Shown one piece after another: positions 24,350-40,485 of a DNA stretch of 64,000 nt. Origin of the DNA: Pyxidicoccus sp. MSG2 (GTDB lineage Bacteria; Myxococcota; Myxococcia; Myxococcales; Myxococcaceae). The stretch covers positions 6,776,001 to 6,840,000 of the forward strand of contig NZ_JAPNKC010000001.1 in assembly GCF_026626705.1 (NCBI RefSeq). The letters are read 5' to 3'. Position numbers and translations under genes: made by a program. The notes under the pieces were generated by a model that was not told the DNA's origin, did not search any database, and saw only the letters and a list, made by a program, of their open reading frames with translations. How positions within the stretch are numbered: position 1 is the first letter of the stretch; the number at the start of each line of letters is the position of its first letter.

Positions 24350-24373
24350 CCGTCAGGGTTCACTACCTGACGG
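24350..24373 (+). terminator. Perfect hairpin between the membrane protein and giant kinase genes
   Basis: CCGTCAGG (24350-24357) pairs exactly with CCTGACGG (24366-24373) around an eight-base loop. It may end the upstream transcript or be a structured leader about 120 bases before the kinase start. No T-run follows. Confidence 0.45.
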
Positions 24374-24492
24374 ACAGGCGCCCTGGGATCCGGCTTGGAA
24401 TCGACAAGCCCGCGAACTCCCTGGAGATTCGCCCCGCCGGGCGCCGCTCAGAGCACTGCTGCAGCGTTCATCCCGATCAGAGGTTCTCCAGC

Positions 24493-31920
<7,428 letters not shown>

Positions 31921-31951
31921 CAGCCTGAGTGATGGCTAGCACACGGCTGGT

Positions 31952-31977
31952 CTCCGTCGGGCTTGGGCCCGACGGAG
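31952..31977 (+). terminator. Strong hairpin between the two kinase genes
   Basis: An 11-base perfect stem (31952-31962 with 31967-31977, CTCCGTCGGGC/GCCCGACGGAG) around a TTGG loop, 31 bases after the giant kinase stop and 41 bases before the next start. It should terminate or attenuate transcription between the genes. Confidence 0.7.
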
Positions 31978-32018
31978 GCTGCGCCTAGCCTCTTGAGCCA
32001 TCCTTTCATCCCATCTCC

Positions 32019-34001
32019 ATGACGCCTAGCGAACACATCCCGGCCGAACGCACCCAGGACGGCGCCGCACGCCCCCGGGCGAGCATCCTGATGGTGGATG
32101 ACCACCCGTCCAACCTGCTGGCGTTGGAGGCCATCCTCGATCCGCTGGGTCAGGAGCTGGTGAAGGCCACCAGCGGTGAGGAAGCGCTCAAGTTCCTGCT
32201 CAAGCGCGACTTCGCCGTCATCCTGATGGACGTGCAGATGCCGGGGCTGGACGGCTTCCAGACGGCGACCATCATCAAGCAGCGCGAGCGCACGCGCACC
32301 ATTCCCATCATCTTCCTCACCGCGCTCAGCCGCGACGCGGCCCACGTCTTCAAGGGCTACGCGCACGGCGCGGTGGACTACCTGCTCAAGCCGTTCGACC
32401 CGGAAATCCTCCGCTCCAAGGTCAGCGTCTTCGTGGACCTGTTCCTCAAGGAGCAGCAGATCCAACGGCAGGCGGCGCAATTGCGCCAGCGCGAGCGCGA
32501 GTCCCTGGAGCGGCAGAGCGAGCTGCGCTACCGGCGGCTCACCGAGTCGCTGCCCGAGGTCATGTGGGCCGCGCGGCCGGACGGCTCGTTCACCTACGCC
32601 AACCGCGCCGGGCGCGACTACACCGGCATCCAGGAGGACGAGCCGTTGTCGCTCGCCACCTTCCTGGACTTCGTCCACCCGCTGGACCGCGAGGACATGC
32701 GCGGCGTGTGGGAGCAGGCCATCCGCCTGGGCCAGCGTGTGGAGCGCGAGTTCCGCCTGCGCCGCTTCGACGGCGTCTACCGCTGGCACCTGGCGCGCGC
32801 GGTGCCGGAGCGCGACGAGTCCGGACAACTGGTGGGCTGGATTGCCATCGCCACGGACATCGACGACAAGCGCCGGGCGGAAGAGGCCCTGGGGCGCTTC
32901 AAGACGACGCTGGACGCCACGCTCGACTGCGTCCTCATGTTCTCTCCCGACTCGCTGACGCTCACCTACGCCAACGCGGGCGCGGCCAAGCAGCTTGCCG
33001 GCACCGTGGACGAGCTGGTGGGGCTGTCCGTGCTGGAGGTGGAGGGCGCCTTCGACGACGCGGGCTACCGCAAGCTGCTGGCCCCGCTGCTCAGCGGCAC
33101 GCTGCCGAGCCAGACGTACTCCACCACCCACCGCCGCCGGGACGGCAGCGAGGTGCCGGTGGAGGTGGTGCTCCAGTACGTGGCCGCCGACGAGGGCCCG
33201 GGCCGCTTCATCTCCGTGGCGCGCGACATCACCGAGCGGCAGCGCGCGGAGACGGCACTGCGGCTGGCCAGCGAGGCCAAGGATGCCTTCCTCGCCGCGG
33301 CCAGCCACGAGCTGCGCACCCCGCTGGCGGCGGCCAAGGGCCACGCGCACCTGGCGCTGCTCAAGCTGGGCAACGAGACGGAGGCCGGCCCGGGCAAGTC
33401 GCTGAAAATCATCAACCGGCAAATCGACCGGATGGCCAAGCTGGTGGAGGACCTGCTGGACATCAGCCGGCTCCAGGCGGGCCGTCTGTCGCTGGAGCTG
33501 GAGCGCTTCGACATGAGCGACCTCGTGCGCGAGACGAGAGACCGCATGGCGGTGCTCTCCCAGGGGCACGAGCTGCACGTGGAAATGCCGGAGCACCTGG
33601 AGGGCACGTGGGACCGCGGGCGCCTGGACCAGGTGCTCACCAACCTCCTGTCCAACGCCATGCGCTACTCCCCCGAGGGCGGGCCGGTGCTGGTGCGGCT
33701 CACCGGCGAGGGCGAGGCGGGCGTGCACCTGGCGGTGAAGGACCGCGGGGTGGGCATCCCCAAGGAGAAGCAGTCGCTCATCTTCGAGCGCTTCGGCCGC
33801 GCGCACGGCAGCAAGTACGGCGGCCTGGGGCTGGGGCTCACCATCAGCCAGGGCATCGTCGAGCAGCACGGCGGCCGCATCTGGGTGGAGTCCGCGGGCC
33901 AGCCCGGCGAGGGCTCCACCTTCCACGTGTGGCTGCCGCGCGAGACGGTGCCGCAACTGGCCACCGTGCACCAGGCGTCCAGCACCCGCACCGCGAGCTG
34001 A
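32019..34001 (+). CDS. REC-PAS-PAS hybrid histidine kinase
   Basis: A 660-residue soluble kinase. An N-terminal receiver (about 22-140) has VDDHPSN for the acidic pocket, phospho-acceptor D71 in ILMDVQMP and the conserved Lys in LLKPFD. A short coiled coil leads to two PAS domains (about 165-290 and 295-410; the first with an FRLRRFDGVYRW motif, both ending in DITER-type PAC segments). HisKA follows with H430 in SHELRTPL, then a HATPase with LLSNAMRYSPEG (N box) and KYGGLGLGLTIS (G2 box). A receiver in front of PAS sensors lets it act as an integrator of phosphate from other kinases and a PAS signal. It lies directly after the giant kinase gene on the same strand but behind a terminator, so it probably has its own promoter. 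Confidence 0.9.
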   Translation: MTPSEHIPAERTQDGAARPRASILMVDDHPSNLLALEAILDPLGQELVKATSGEEALKFLLKRDFAVILMDVQMPGLDGFQTATIIKQRERTRTIPIIFLTALSRDAAHVFKGYAHGAVDYLLKPFDPEILRSKVSVFVDLFLKEQQIQRQAAQLRQRERESLERQSELRYRRLTESLPEVMWAARPDGSFTYANRAGRDYTGIQEDEPLSLATFLDFVHPLDREDMRGVWEQAIRLGQRVEREFRLRRFDGVYRWHLARAVPERDESGQLVGWIAIATDIDDKRRAEEALGRFKTTLDATLDCVLMFSPDSLTLTYANAGAAKQLAGTVDELVGLSVLEVEGAFDDAGYRKLLAPLLSGTLPSQTYSTTHRRRDGSEVPVEVVLQYVAADEGPGRFISVARDITERQRAETALRLASEAKDAFLAAASHELRTPLAAAKGHAHLALLKLGNETEAGPGKSLKIINRQIDRMAKLVEDLLDISRLQAGRLSLELERFDMSDLVRETRDRMAVLSQGHELHVEMPEHLEGTWDRGRLDQVLTNLLSNAMRYSPEGGPVLVRLTGEGEAGVHLAVKDRGVGIPKEKQSLIFERFGRAHGSKYGGLGLGLTISQGIVEQHGGRIWVESAGQPGEGSTFHVWLPRETVPQLATVHQASSTRTAS

Positions 34002-34016
34002 GGGCCGCGCTCCGCG

Positions 34017-34310
34017 CTACTGCACCCGGGGCGGCCCCCCGGGGCGCAGCGGGCTCACGCCCGTCACCGACAGCACCCGCGTGGAGGGCTCCAGCCGGTA
34101 CGTCACCACGTGGTTGGAGGCGCGCAGCTCGAACTCCTCCGCCGCCTCCTCGTCGCTGACCCACTGGCGCAGGCCCACCGTCGCGGCGACGCCCGCGAGG
34201 AGCGAGTCCAGCACCGCGCGGTCCCCCGGGGCCAGCGCGGACCACGCGGCACGCGCCTCCCACGCGGTGGCGACCCGCCACGCTCCGCCCTTCTTCCTTC
34301 CCATGCTCAC
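34017..34310 (-). CDS. Small RelE/ParE-like protein (third of three)
   Basis: A 97-residue basic protein. After a Lys/Arg-rich start (GRKKGGAWRVATAWEARAAW) come a helix pair and two C-terminal beta strands, NHVVTYRLEPSTRVLSVTGV, which look like the end of a RelE/ParE toxin fold. No catalytic residues can be assigned with confidence. Its GTG start overlaps the stop of the preceding minus-strand gene (GTGA), so the two are co-translated; an ATG two codons later (34304) is the alternative. It is convergent with the REC-PAS kinase, 15 bases apart. No antitoxin-like gene is adjacent. Confidence 0.5.
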   Translation of the reverse strand: MSMGRKKGGAWRVATAWEARAAWSALAPGDRAVLDSLLAGVAATVGLRQWVSDEEAAEEFELRASNHVVTYRLEPSTRVLSVTGVSPLRPGGPPRVQ

Positions 34311-34585
34311 GCGGAGCCGGGGGTCCGGCGGATGTCCACCAGCATGAGGGTCCGTGCCGTGTCGTCCCGCTCGTAGGTCACCACCAGCGTGGCCACGGTG
34401 AGGTGCTGCCGGGCCGGCTGCTCGGTGATGGGCGCATTCAGCCTTCCGTACTTCGCGGCCAGGTCATCCACGGCGTGCTGGAACGCATCGAAGAGGGCGG
34501 TGGACATCAGCCCGACTTCCTTCCACGCCTGGGACGTGAAGACGACGCGGTAGGGTCCGGTGGCTTTGGGGAGGGTGCGTTGCAT
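34307..34585 (-). CDS. Small RelE/ParE-like protein (second of three)
   Basis: A 92-residue protein with the opening pattern of RelE/ParE toxins (YRVVFTSQAWKEVGLM: strand, then amphipathic helix), a second helix (FQHAVDDLAAKYG) and C-terminal strands (LTVATLVVTYERDDTARTLMLVDIRRT). The frame is open further upstream, but the ATG at 34585 starts right at the fold. Its stop overlaps the start of the third gene. The order on the minus strand is RelE-like, 213-base gap with a hairpin, RelE-like, RelE-like. Toxicity is an inference from the fold only. Confidence 0.55.
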   Translation of the reverse strand: MQRTLPKATGPYRVVFTSQAWKEVGLMSTALFDAFQHAVDDLAAKYGRLNAPITEQPARQHLTVATLVVTYERDDTARTLMLVDIRRTPGSA

Positions 34586-34718
34586 TGTGCTGGGCAGGCT
34601 GGGGGGACGCGGAATGCTGTCACGGGGGACCCGGCCCACGACTCCCTGGCCACAGGGCTTCGCCGGACTCCAGGCGACGGCATTCCATCGAGTGACTTCA
34701 GAGGGGGAACGGCAATAT

Positions 34719-34759
34719 CCGCCGGGTCCGGGTGGGAACATCCGCCCACCCGTCGGCGG
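34719..34759 (-). terminator. Two-part hairpin between RelE-like genes
   Basis: An outer stem CCGCCG/CGGCGG (34719-34724 with 34754-34759) and an inner stem CGGGTGGG/CCCACCCG (34729-34736 with 34745-34752) around an eight-base loop. It lies 40 bases after the stop of the first RelE-like gene on the minus strand. A shorter CCGGC/GCCGG hairpin (34771-34786) is nearby. Confidence 0.4.
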
Positions 34760-34798
34760 GGTGCTCGCGACCGGCTTCTTCGCCGGCCGGGTGGCTCG

Positions 34799-35116
34799 CT
34801 ACCGGGAGGCTGACGGGGGCGGAATGGTGGTCAGCCGGAGCGTGACTTCCGTCAGCCGGATGGCGGCCCGCGCGGAGTCCACCTGGTACAGCAGGACGAA
34901 GTCCCCCACGGTGAGCGACAGCGCCGTGTCCACCCCGGCCTCCTCGATGAAGCGTGGGTCTGGCAGCCGCCCTTCGGAGGCGAGCGTCGCCAGCGCCGTC
35001 AGCCGCTGCTGGAGGACCCCATAGTCTTGATGGGAGAGGTGGCCGAGCTGGCGCCATGCGGACGGCGCGACCTCGACTGCGTACGAGGGGAAGGATGGGG
35101 GTGTGGGGGATTCCAT
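34799..35116 (-). CDS. Small RelE/ParE-like protein (first of three)
   Basis: A 105-residue protein with the clearest RelE/ParE pattern of the three: YAVEVAPSAWRQLGHL at the start, a helix (YGVLQQRLTALATLASEG), then SLTVGDFVLLYQVDSARAAIRLTEVTLR, in which the GDF-VLLYQVD strand pair matches the toxins' G-x-Y-R-x-x-Y region, although the usual catalytic Arg is not evident. The ATG at 35116 is my choice; an ATG at 35182 is in frame but has no ribosome site. No antitoxin (no small AbrB, Phd or ribbon-helix-helix gene) is next to it. Divergent from the GAF/PAS kinase with 274 bases between. Confidence 0.58.
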   Translation of the reverse strand: MESPTPPSFPSYAVEVAPSAWRQLGHLSHQDYGVLQQRLTALATLASEGRLPDPRFIEEAGVDTALSLTVGDFVLLYQVDSARAAIRLTEVTLRLTTIPPPSASR

Positions 35117-35390
35117 GCGCACCCACCCCAAAGCAACCTCCGCACCAGCCCGAAGGTGCCAGGAATCAGACGTTTGGCTCATGCCCGGGGGAGGGAGCCT
35201 GTAGGAATTCCGGAGCCGCTCGCACCGGGGTCTGTAACTTTTGCGAGTCGCGTGTCTCCGGTGCGCGTTTCGGCCCCGCGGGGCTGTTGCCTCGCGGACA
35301 GGCGGAAGATTTTGGGGTGCGTCACCGCTCCCGCCGCGCGGCGCCGGACCAATCATGCCCTGCCAAGCGCGCAGGGCCCTCCGCTTCCGT

Positions 35391-38387
35391 ATGCCGAGCA
35401 TCGCCGACCTCATCGACACCCACCGCGAGCTGCTCGTGCGGCGCTTCCTGGAGGAGGCCAGCAAGCTGGACAGCGCCAGGGACCTGCGGCCCTCCGAGGT
35501 CATCAACTCCCTTCCCGAGTACCTCTCCCTGCTCGCCGTCATCTCCCGCCAGGGACGCCGCGAGGACGCGGCGCGGACGAAGCAGCGGCTGGAGGACACG
35601 CACATCAGCGGGCGCCTGCGGCTGGGCTACAACCAGGACGAGGTGACGAGCGAGTACGTCCTCATGGGTCGGCTCATCGCCGGGCTCTGGGAGGAGCTCC
35701 CGCTGGAGGCGCAGCCCTCGCCGGAGGACTCGCAGCTGCTCTTCACGGAGCTGGACGCCGCCATGGACTCCACGGTGGCCCTCTTCACCGGCGACTCCGT
35801 GGAGGACCGGCAGCGCGAGAAGCGCACCCTGCGACGCCTGGAGGCGCTGGCACCCAAGGCGTTGGGGCGCGATGAGGCACCGGGCCCCCATGTGATGCCC
35901 ATGGTGCGGCTCATCCTGGACGCGATGGAGGCGGACGGGGCGGAGCTCTTCCTCATCGACGCCGACGCGCCGGGGACGTTGCGGCTCGCCGCCTCCGCCG
36001 GCCGGTGCGAGGGACTCGCCGTCCCGGAGCGAAGGGTGTCCCTCGACGGGGACTCGTTCCTCGCCCGGGTGGCGCGCTCCGAGGAGCCGCTGGTGCTGGC
36101 GGGCACGTCCGAGTCCCCCGCCGCGCTGCGCGAGGGACTGTGCGGCGGCGGGCTGTCCACGCTGATGGGGCTGCGGCTGTGGCCACACGGCGAGCTGATA
36201 GGCGTCCTCTACATTGGTGTCGCCCGCGCCCGGCCCTTCCAGCCGCAGGCCAAGCGCTACCTGGAGACGCTGGTGGAGTACCTCTCCGGCATCCTCGACC
36301 GGGCCCGCCTCTTCGGGCAGCTCCGGGACGCGCACTCGCGCCTGGGCATCTCCGAGGAGCGTTACCGGCTGGCCAGCCGCGCCATCACCGACGCCATCTG
36401 GGACTGGGACCTCTCCACCAACACCCTCTTCTGGAACGAGGGCGTGGAGTCGCTGCTCGGCTTCCTCTCGCACGAGGTGTCGCCCCACATCGACTGGTGG
36501 ACGTCGCGCATCCACCCCGACGAGCGCGAGCGCGTGGTGAGGGACCTCCACCGGGCCATCGATGGAGGCCTGGGCCGCTGGCGCAGCGAGTACCGCTTCC
36601 TCCACCGGGACGGCCACTACGTGCACGTCACCGACCACGGCGTCATCGCCCGGGACGCGTCGGGCCGGGCGGTGCGCATGGTGGGCGCGATGCAGGACAT
36701 CAGCGTGCGCAAGCAGGCGGAGGAGGCACGCTCGCGGCTGCTCAAGCGCGAGAGCCAGCGCGCCGAGCAACTGCGCGGGCTGGCGGCCGCGTCGGTGACC
36801 ATCAGCGGCACGGGCTCGCTGGACGCGCTGCTGCGGGTCATCACCGAGCGGGCCCGGGCGCTCATCGGCGCGCACCAGGCGATGACGTCCATCACGGTGA
36901 AGGGGCGCGCGGGCCCGACCATGCAGGCCGTCTCGCTCTCCGACAAGTACGCCGCGTGGCGGGCGGGCGCGACGCCGCTGGATGACGGCGGCCTCTACAC
37001 GTACGTGGCGCGGACGCTCCGGCCGGTGCGCCTGACGCAGGCCCAGCTGGAGTCACACCCGTACTGGAAGGGCACGGGCCCGCGGGTCAGCGGCGGCCCG
37101 CCGATGCGCGGGTGGCTGGCCGCGCCGCTGCTCGGCCGGGACGGGACGCGCCTGGGGCTCCTCCAGCTCTCCGACAAGTCCGAGGGGGAGTTCACCGAGG
37201 AGGACGAGGCCATCCTCATGCAGCTGGCGCAGCTGTCGAGCGTGGCCCTGGAGAACGTCCAGCTCTACGCCGCGCTGAGCGAGAGCGAGGACCGGGTGCG
37301 GCTGGCGCTGATGGCGGCGCGGCTGGGCACGTGGGATCTGGACCCGGCGTCGGGAGTGCTGCGCTGGGACGAGCGCTGCAAGGCGCTCTTCGGCCTGCCT
37401 CCGGACGCGGAGGTGACGTGGGAGACGTTCGTCGCCGGGCTCCACCCGGAGGACCGCGAGCCCACGGTGCTGGGCGTCCAGCGGGCGCTCGCGGGAGAGG
37501 CGGGGGGCGTCTTCAACCTGGAGTACCGCACCCTGGGCCGGGATGACGGCGCCGAGCGCTGGCTGTCGGCACACGGCCAGGCCTTCCTGGATGCCCGGGG
37601 ACAGGCGGTGCGCTTCATCGGCACGGTGCTGGACGTCACCGAGCGCAAGCGCCTGGACGCGCAGCTCCTGAGGCGCGAGGAGGAGCTGCAGCGGCGCGCG
37701 GACCTGGAGGAGAAGCTCATCGGCATCGTCAGCCATGACCTGCGCAACCCGCTCAACGCGATTGGCTTCTCCACCACGTTGCTGCTGCGCCGCGCGGACC
37801 TGGACGAGGCCGCGAAGCGGGGCATCGACCGCATCCGCAACGCCAGCGGGCGCGCGGACCGGATGATTCGCGACCTGCTCGACTTCACCCAGGCGCGGCT
37901 CGGCGGGGGCATTCCCATCCATCGCAAGCCGGCGGACCTCAACGAATTGGTGCGCACGGTGGTGGAGGAGGTGCGGCTCGCCAACCCGGGGCGTCGCATC
38001 GACGTCACGACGGAGGGTACCGGCGCGGGCGAGTGGGACACGGACCGGCTGGCCCAGGTCGTCACCAACCTCCTGAGCAATGCGCTGCGCTACGGCGCGG
38101 AGGACGCGCCCGTGCAGGTGCGGACGCGGGCGGAGGACGGCGTGCTGGAGCTGAGCGTGCGCAACGCGGGCGAGCCCATCCATCCGGAGGTGCTGCCCAT
38201 CATCTTCCAGCCGATGAAGCGGGGGACCTGGCGCGAGCAGGCGACGAGCCGCGGGCTGGGGCTGGGGCTCTACATCGTGGACCGCATCGTCCACGCGCAC
38301 GAGGGCAGCGTCACCGTGAAGTCCGCCGCGGAGGAGGGGACGACCTTCTTCGTGCGCCTGCCCCGGCACGCGGGCCTCACGGGTTGA
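35391..38387 (+). CDS. Multi-sensor histidine kinase (RsbRD-like N-terminus, GAF, PAS, GAF, PAS)
   Basis: A 998-residue soluble kinase. Residues about 1-110 form a helical domain (LIDTHRELLVRRFLEEASKL, LRLGYNQDEVTSEYVLMGRLI) like the N-terminal domain of RsbRD/stressosome proteins. A GAF domain follows (about 155-310), then PAS (about 320-440, YRLASRAITDAIWDWDL), a second GAF (about 465-620) and a second PAS (about 630-760, RLALMAARLGTWDLDP). The kinase core has H782 in SHDLRNPLN, an N box LLSNALRYGAED and a G box GLGLGLYIVD. The HDLRNPL variant and the single G box spacing place it in the common myxobacterial orphan-kinase group. The frame extends to 35241; ATG 35391 begins at the first helix. 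No response regulator gene is next to it. Confidence 0.88.
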   Translation: MPSIADLIDTHRELLVRRFLEEASKLDSARDLRPSEVINSLPEYLSLLAVISRQGRREDAARTKQRLEDTHISGRLRLGYNQDEVTSEYVLMGRLIAGLWEELPLEAQPSPEDSQLLFTELDAAMDSTVALFTGDSVEDRQREKRTLRRLEALAPKALGRDEAPGPHVMPMVRLILDAMEADGAELFLIDADAPGTLRLAASAGRCEGLAVPERRVSLDGDSFLARVARSEEPLVLAGTSESPAALREGLCGGGLSTLMGLRLWPHGELIGVLYIGVARARPFQPQAKRYLETLVEYLSGILDRARLFGQLRDAHSRLGISEERYRLASRAITDAIWDWDLSTNTLFWNEGVESLLGFLSHEVSPHIDWWTSRIHPDERERVVRDLHRAIDGGLGRWRSEYRFLHRDGHYVHVTDHGVIARDASGRAVRMVGAMQDISVRKQAEEARSRLLKRESQRAEQLRGLAAASVTISGTGSLDALLRVITERARALIGAHQAMTSITVKGRAGPTMQAVSLSDKYAAWRAGATPLDDGGLYTYVARTLRPVRLTQAQLESHPYWKGTGPRVSGGPPMRGWLAAPLLGRDGTRLGLLQLSDKSEGEFTEEDEAILMQLAQLSSVALENVQLYAALSESEDRVRLALMAARLGTWDLDPASGVLRWDERCKALFGLPPDAEVTWETFVAGLHPEDREPTVLGVQRALAGEAGGVFNLEYRTLGRDDGAERWLSAHGQAFLDARGQAVRFIGTVLDVTERKRLDAQLLRREEELQRRADLEEKLIGIVSHDLRNPLNAIGFSTTLLLRRADLDEAAKRGIDRIRNASGRADRMIRDLLDFTQARLGGGIPIHRKPADLNELVRTVVEEVRLANPGRRIDVTTEGTGAGEWDTDRLAQVVTNLLSNALRYGAEDAPVQVRTRAEDGVLELSVRNAGEPIHPEVLPIIFQPMKRGTWREQATSRGLGLGLYIVDRIVHAHEGSVTVKSAAEEGTTFFVRLPRHAGLTG

Positions 38388-38396
38388 AGTCGCGCT

Positions 38397-39236
38397 TCAG
38401 TCCGGGCCGCAGCCCAGCCGCTGCCGGCCGATGGCCAGGTCGTCCAGCCACCAGTCGGTGGGCACCGTGAGGCCCTGGTAGAGGACGACGCCGGTCTCCA
38501 GCACCGTGAAGTCGGTGGCCTTCTCGCGCACCGGCGGCGTGGCCGTGGGCGGGTCGGAGAAGACGAACTGCTCGGGCCAGGCGAGCTCCGCGCCGTCGAG
38601 CCACACGCGCGGCGTGGCGGCCTCCGCGTGGGTGCCGTTGGCGCCGTCGAACTGCCACTCGAGGCAGGCCCAGGCGTCGAGCACCAGCGGTGTGCCGGAG
38701 ACCTGCACCCACTCCGGGAAGCCCGGCGGCTCGGGCGGGTGCCAGATGGCCATGTACTTCTGCTGGTAGGTGGCGACCTCGTACCAGTCGAGCGTGTCGA
38801 AGGCGCCGCCCGCGTGGCCCGGCCGTGGGTAGCGCGCGCTGAAGAGGCCCGCGTGCGACATGGGGCGCGCGGGCGTCGTGTACACCCAGACGCGTCCCCA
38901 GAGCACCGGCCCGAAGTGGGCGGGCAGGTCGAAGCGAAGCGTCTTCTTGGGCCCGCCCTGCGTGCCCTCCTTGCCGCCGGCCAGTGCCTTCGCGTGCAGC
39001 GCGTACCGGCCCCGGTGCGGCCGCGTGTCGTCCACGAGCAACTGGCCGCTGAACTCGTCGCGATGCGGCGTCCAGCCGGCCGGTAGCGCGCCCTCCTCGA
39101 AGTCCCAGCACAGCGCACCCGGCGCCGCGCAGCCGGTGGCGGAGCCCGGGGCTTCGTTGCTGGCGCCGCGCTCCGGCGGGCCATGGGTGCAGGCGGCCGC
39201 GAAGGTGAGGATGAGCAGTGCGCTCGATGCTGCCAT
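38397..39236 (-). CDS. Lipoprotein with jelly-roll/Cip1-like domain
   Basis: A 279-residue lipoprotein: signal to LTFAAAC (Cys about 16, Thr at +2). The mature part begins LCWDFEEGALPAGW and has a beta-sandwich pattern with many Trp/Tyr residues, including LWGRVWVYTT, YEVATYQQKYMAIWHPPEP and WACLEWQFDG, ending VPTDWWLDDLAIGRQ. The arrangement resembles Cip1-like or LamG-like carbohydrate-binding proteins secreted by cellulose-degrading organisms. No catalytic residues can be named. An ATG four codons upstream (39248) is equally possible. It is convergent with the kinase gene, nine bases apart. Confidence 0.68.
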   Translation of the reverse strand: MAASSALLILTFAAACTHGPPERGASNEAPGSATGCAAPGALCWDFEEGALPAGWTPHRDEFSGQLLVDDTRPHRGRYALHAKALAGGKEGTQGGPKKTLRFDLPAHFGPVLWGRVWVYTTPARPMSHAGLFSARYPRPGHAGGAFDTLDWYEVATYQQKYMAIWHPPEPPGFPEWVQVSGTPLVLDAWACLEWQFDGANGTHAEAATPRVWLDGAELAWPEQFVFSDPPTATPPVREKATDFTVLETGVVLYQGLTVPTDWWLDDLAIGRQRLGCGPD

Positions 39237-39260
39237 TGGAGTGTGCAAGCGGGTGGCTTC

Positions 39261-40259
39261 TTATCGCTTGCGCGTCAGCAGCACCACCGCACCGAGGATG
39301 GCGCCCATGGCCACCCAGGCCGTGGGCTTCATCGTCTCGCCCGCGAGCACGCCGCCGAGGAACACCGCCACCACCGGGTTGACGTACGCATAGCTGGTGG
39401 CCAGCGACGGGCGCGCGTTGCGCAAGAGGTAGCCGTAGGCGCTGTAGCCCACCAGCGAGCCGAAGGTGACGAGGTAGAAGTACGCGAAGATGGCGCGAGC
39501 GCCCGGCATCGTCGTCGGCAGGTGCTCACCCGTCGCCAGGCCGAACGCGTACATGAGCGCGCCGCCGCACAGCATCTGCGCGGCGGTGGACATCAGCCCC
39601 TGCGGCATCGGCAGGCGGCGGCTCCAGATGGAGCCGAAGGCCCAGCTCAGCGGCGACAGCAGCATCGCCACCGTGGGCAGCCAGTGGCCCCCCAGATTGC
39701 CGCCCAGGTTGAGCACCACGATTCCGCCGAAGCCCAGCGCCAGGCCCCAGCGCTCCGCGCGCCCCGGCCACTGGCCGAAGAGGCCGCCGAAGAGCGCCGT
39801 CCACATGGGCAGGCTGCCCACCACCAGCGCCGCCACGCCCGACGGCACCCACTGCTGCGCGTAGACGAGGCCCCCGTTGCCGATGCCCAGCAGGAGGAAG
39901 CCCACCACCGCGCTGGACGCCCACTGGCGCGCGGTGGGCACTGGCGCACCGCGCAACCACAGCACCGCGAACAGCACGCTGCCCGCCAGCATGAAGCGGC
40001 TGCCCGACATCAGGAACGGCGGCAGGCCTCCCTCCAGGCCGAAGCGGATGGCCAGGTAGGTGGAGCCCCAGATGAGGTACAGCGTCACCAGGCTGGTGAT
40101 GAGCCAGCCCCGGTGTGCGCCTGGAGCGCCAACGCCTCCCACGGGCAGGACGGCGGGGGTGGACGGCGGTGAAACCAGGGGCTGTGCGGGCGACGAAACA
40201 GACACGGTGCCGCCGCTTGTAGCGCTCGCGTCAGAGCGGGGCCATGTGCGCATTGCCAT
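39261..40259 (-). CDS. EamA-type drug/metabolite exporter (YedA-like)
   Basis: A 332-residue inner-membrane protein with ten hydrophobic helices in two EamA halves, after a 45-residue hydrophilic N-terminal tail. The first helix, LITSLVTLYLIWGSTYLAIRFGLEGGLPPF, carries the WGSTY-A motif of the YedA/RhaT group; the second half has SWAFGSIWSRRLPMP and SYAYVNPVVAVFLGG. Such transporters export metabolites or take up sugars; the substrate is unknown. The ATG at 40259 is the first of two (the other is 40253). It is followed 25 bases later by the Cip1-like lipoprotein gene on the same strand. Confidence 0.85.
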   Translation of the reverse strand: MAMRTWPRSDASATSGGTVSVSSPAQPLVSPPSTPAVLPVGGVGAPGAHRGWLITSLVTLYLIWGSTYLAIRFGLEGGLPPFLMSGSRFMLAGSVLFAVLWLRGAPVPTARQWASSAVVGFLLLGIGNGGLVYAQQWVPSGVAALVVGSLPMWTALFGGLFGQWPGRAERWGLALGFGGIVVLNLGGNLGGHWLPTVAMLLSPLSWAFGSIWSRRLPMPQGLMSTAAQMLCGGALMYAFGLATGEHLPTTMPGARAIFAYFYLVTFGSLVGYSAYGYLLRNARPSLATSYAYVNPVVAVFLGGVLAGETMKPTAWVAMGAILGAVVLLTRKR

Positions 40260-40485
40260 ACCCCACAGTCGTCGGGCCCGCGGTGCGGTACAGTGCTCAA
40301 GGGCATGCTCCCGGGCGCGGCGGCGCCTGCCTGCCCTCCTGCTGCCCGACATCGGGAATGTCTCCGCCACCTGGACGTACGGACGAGGGGAACGCGGATT
40401 GAACGGCCGGGCCCGCTTTCTTAAACTTCCAATGGAGCCTCGGTGGGCATCATGCCGCGCCGCTGGCTCTGGAGTGTGAGCAGGG

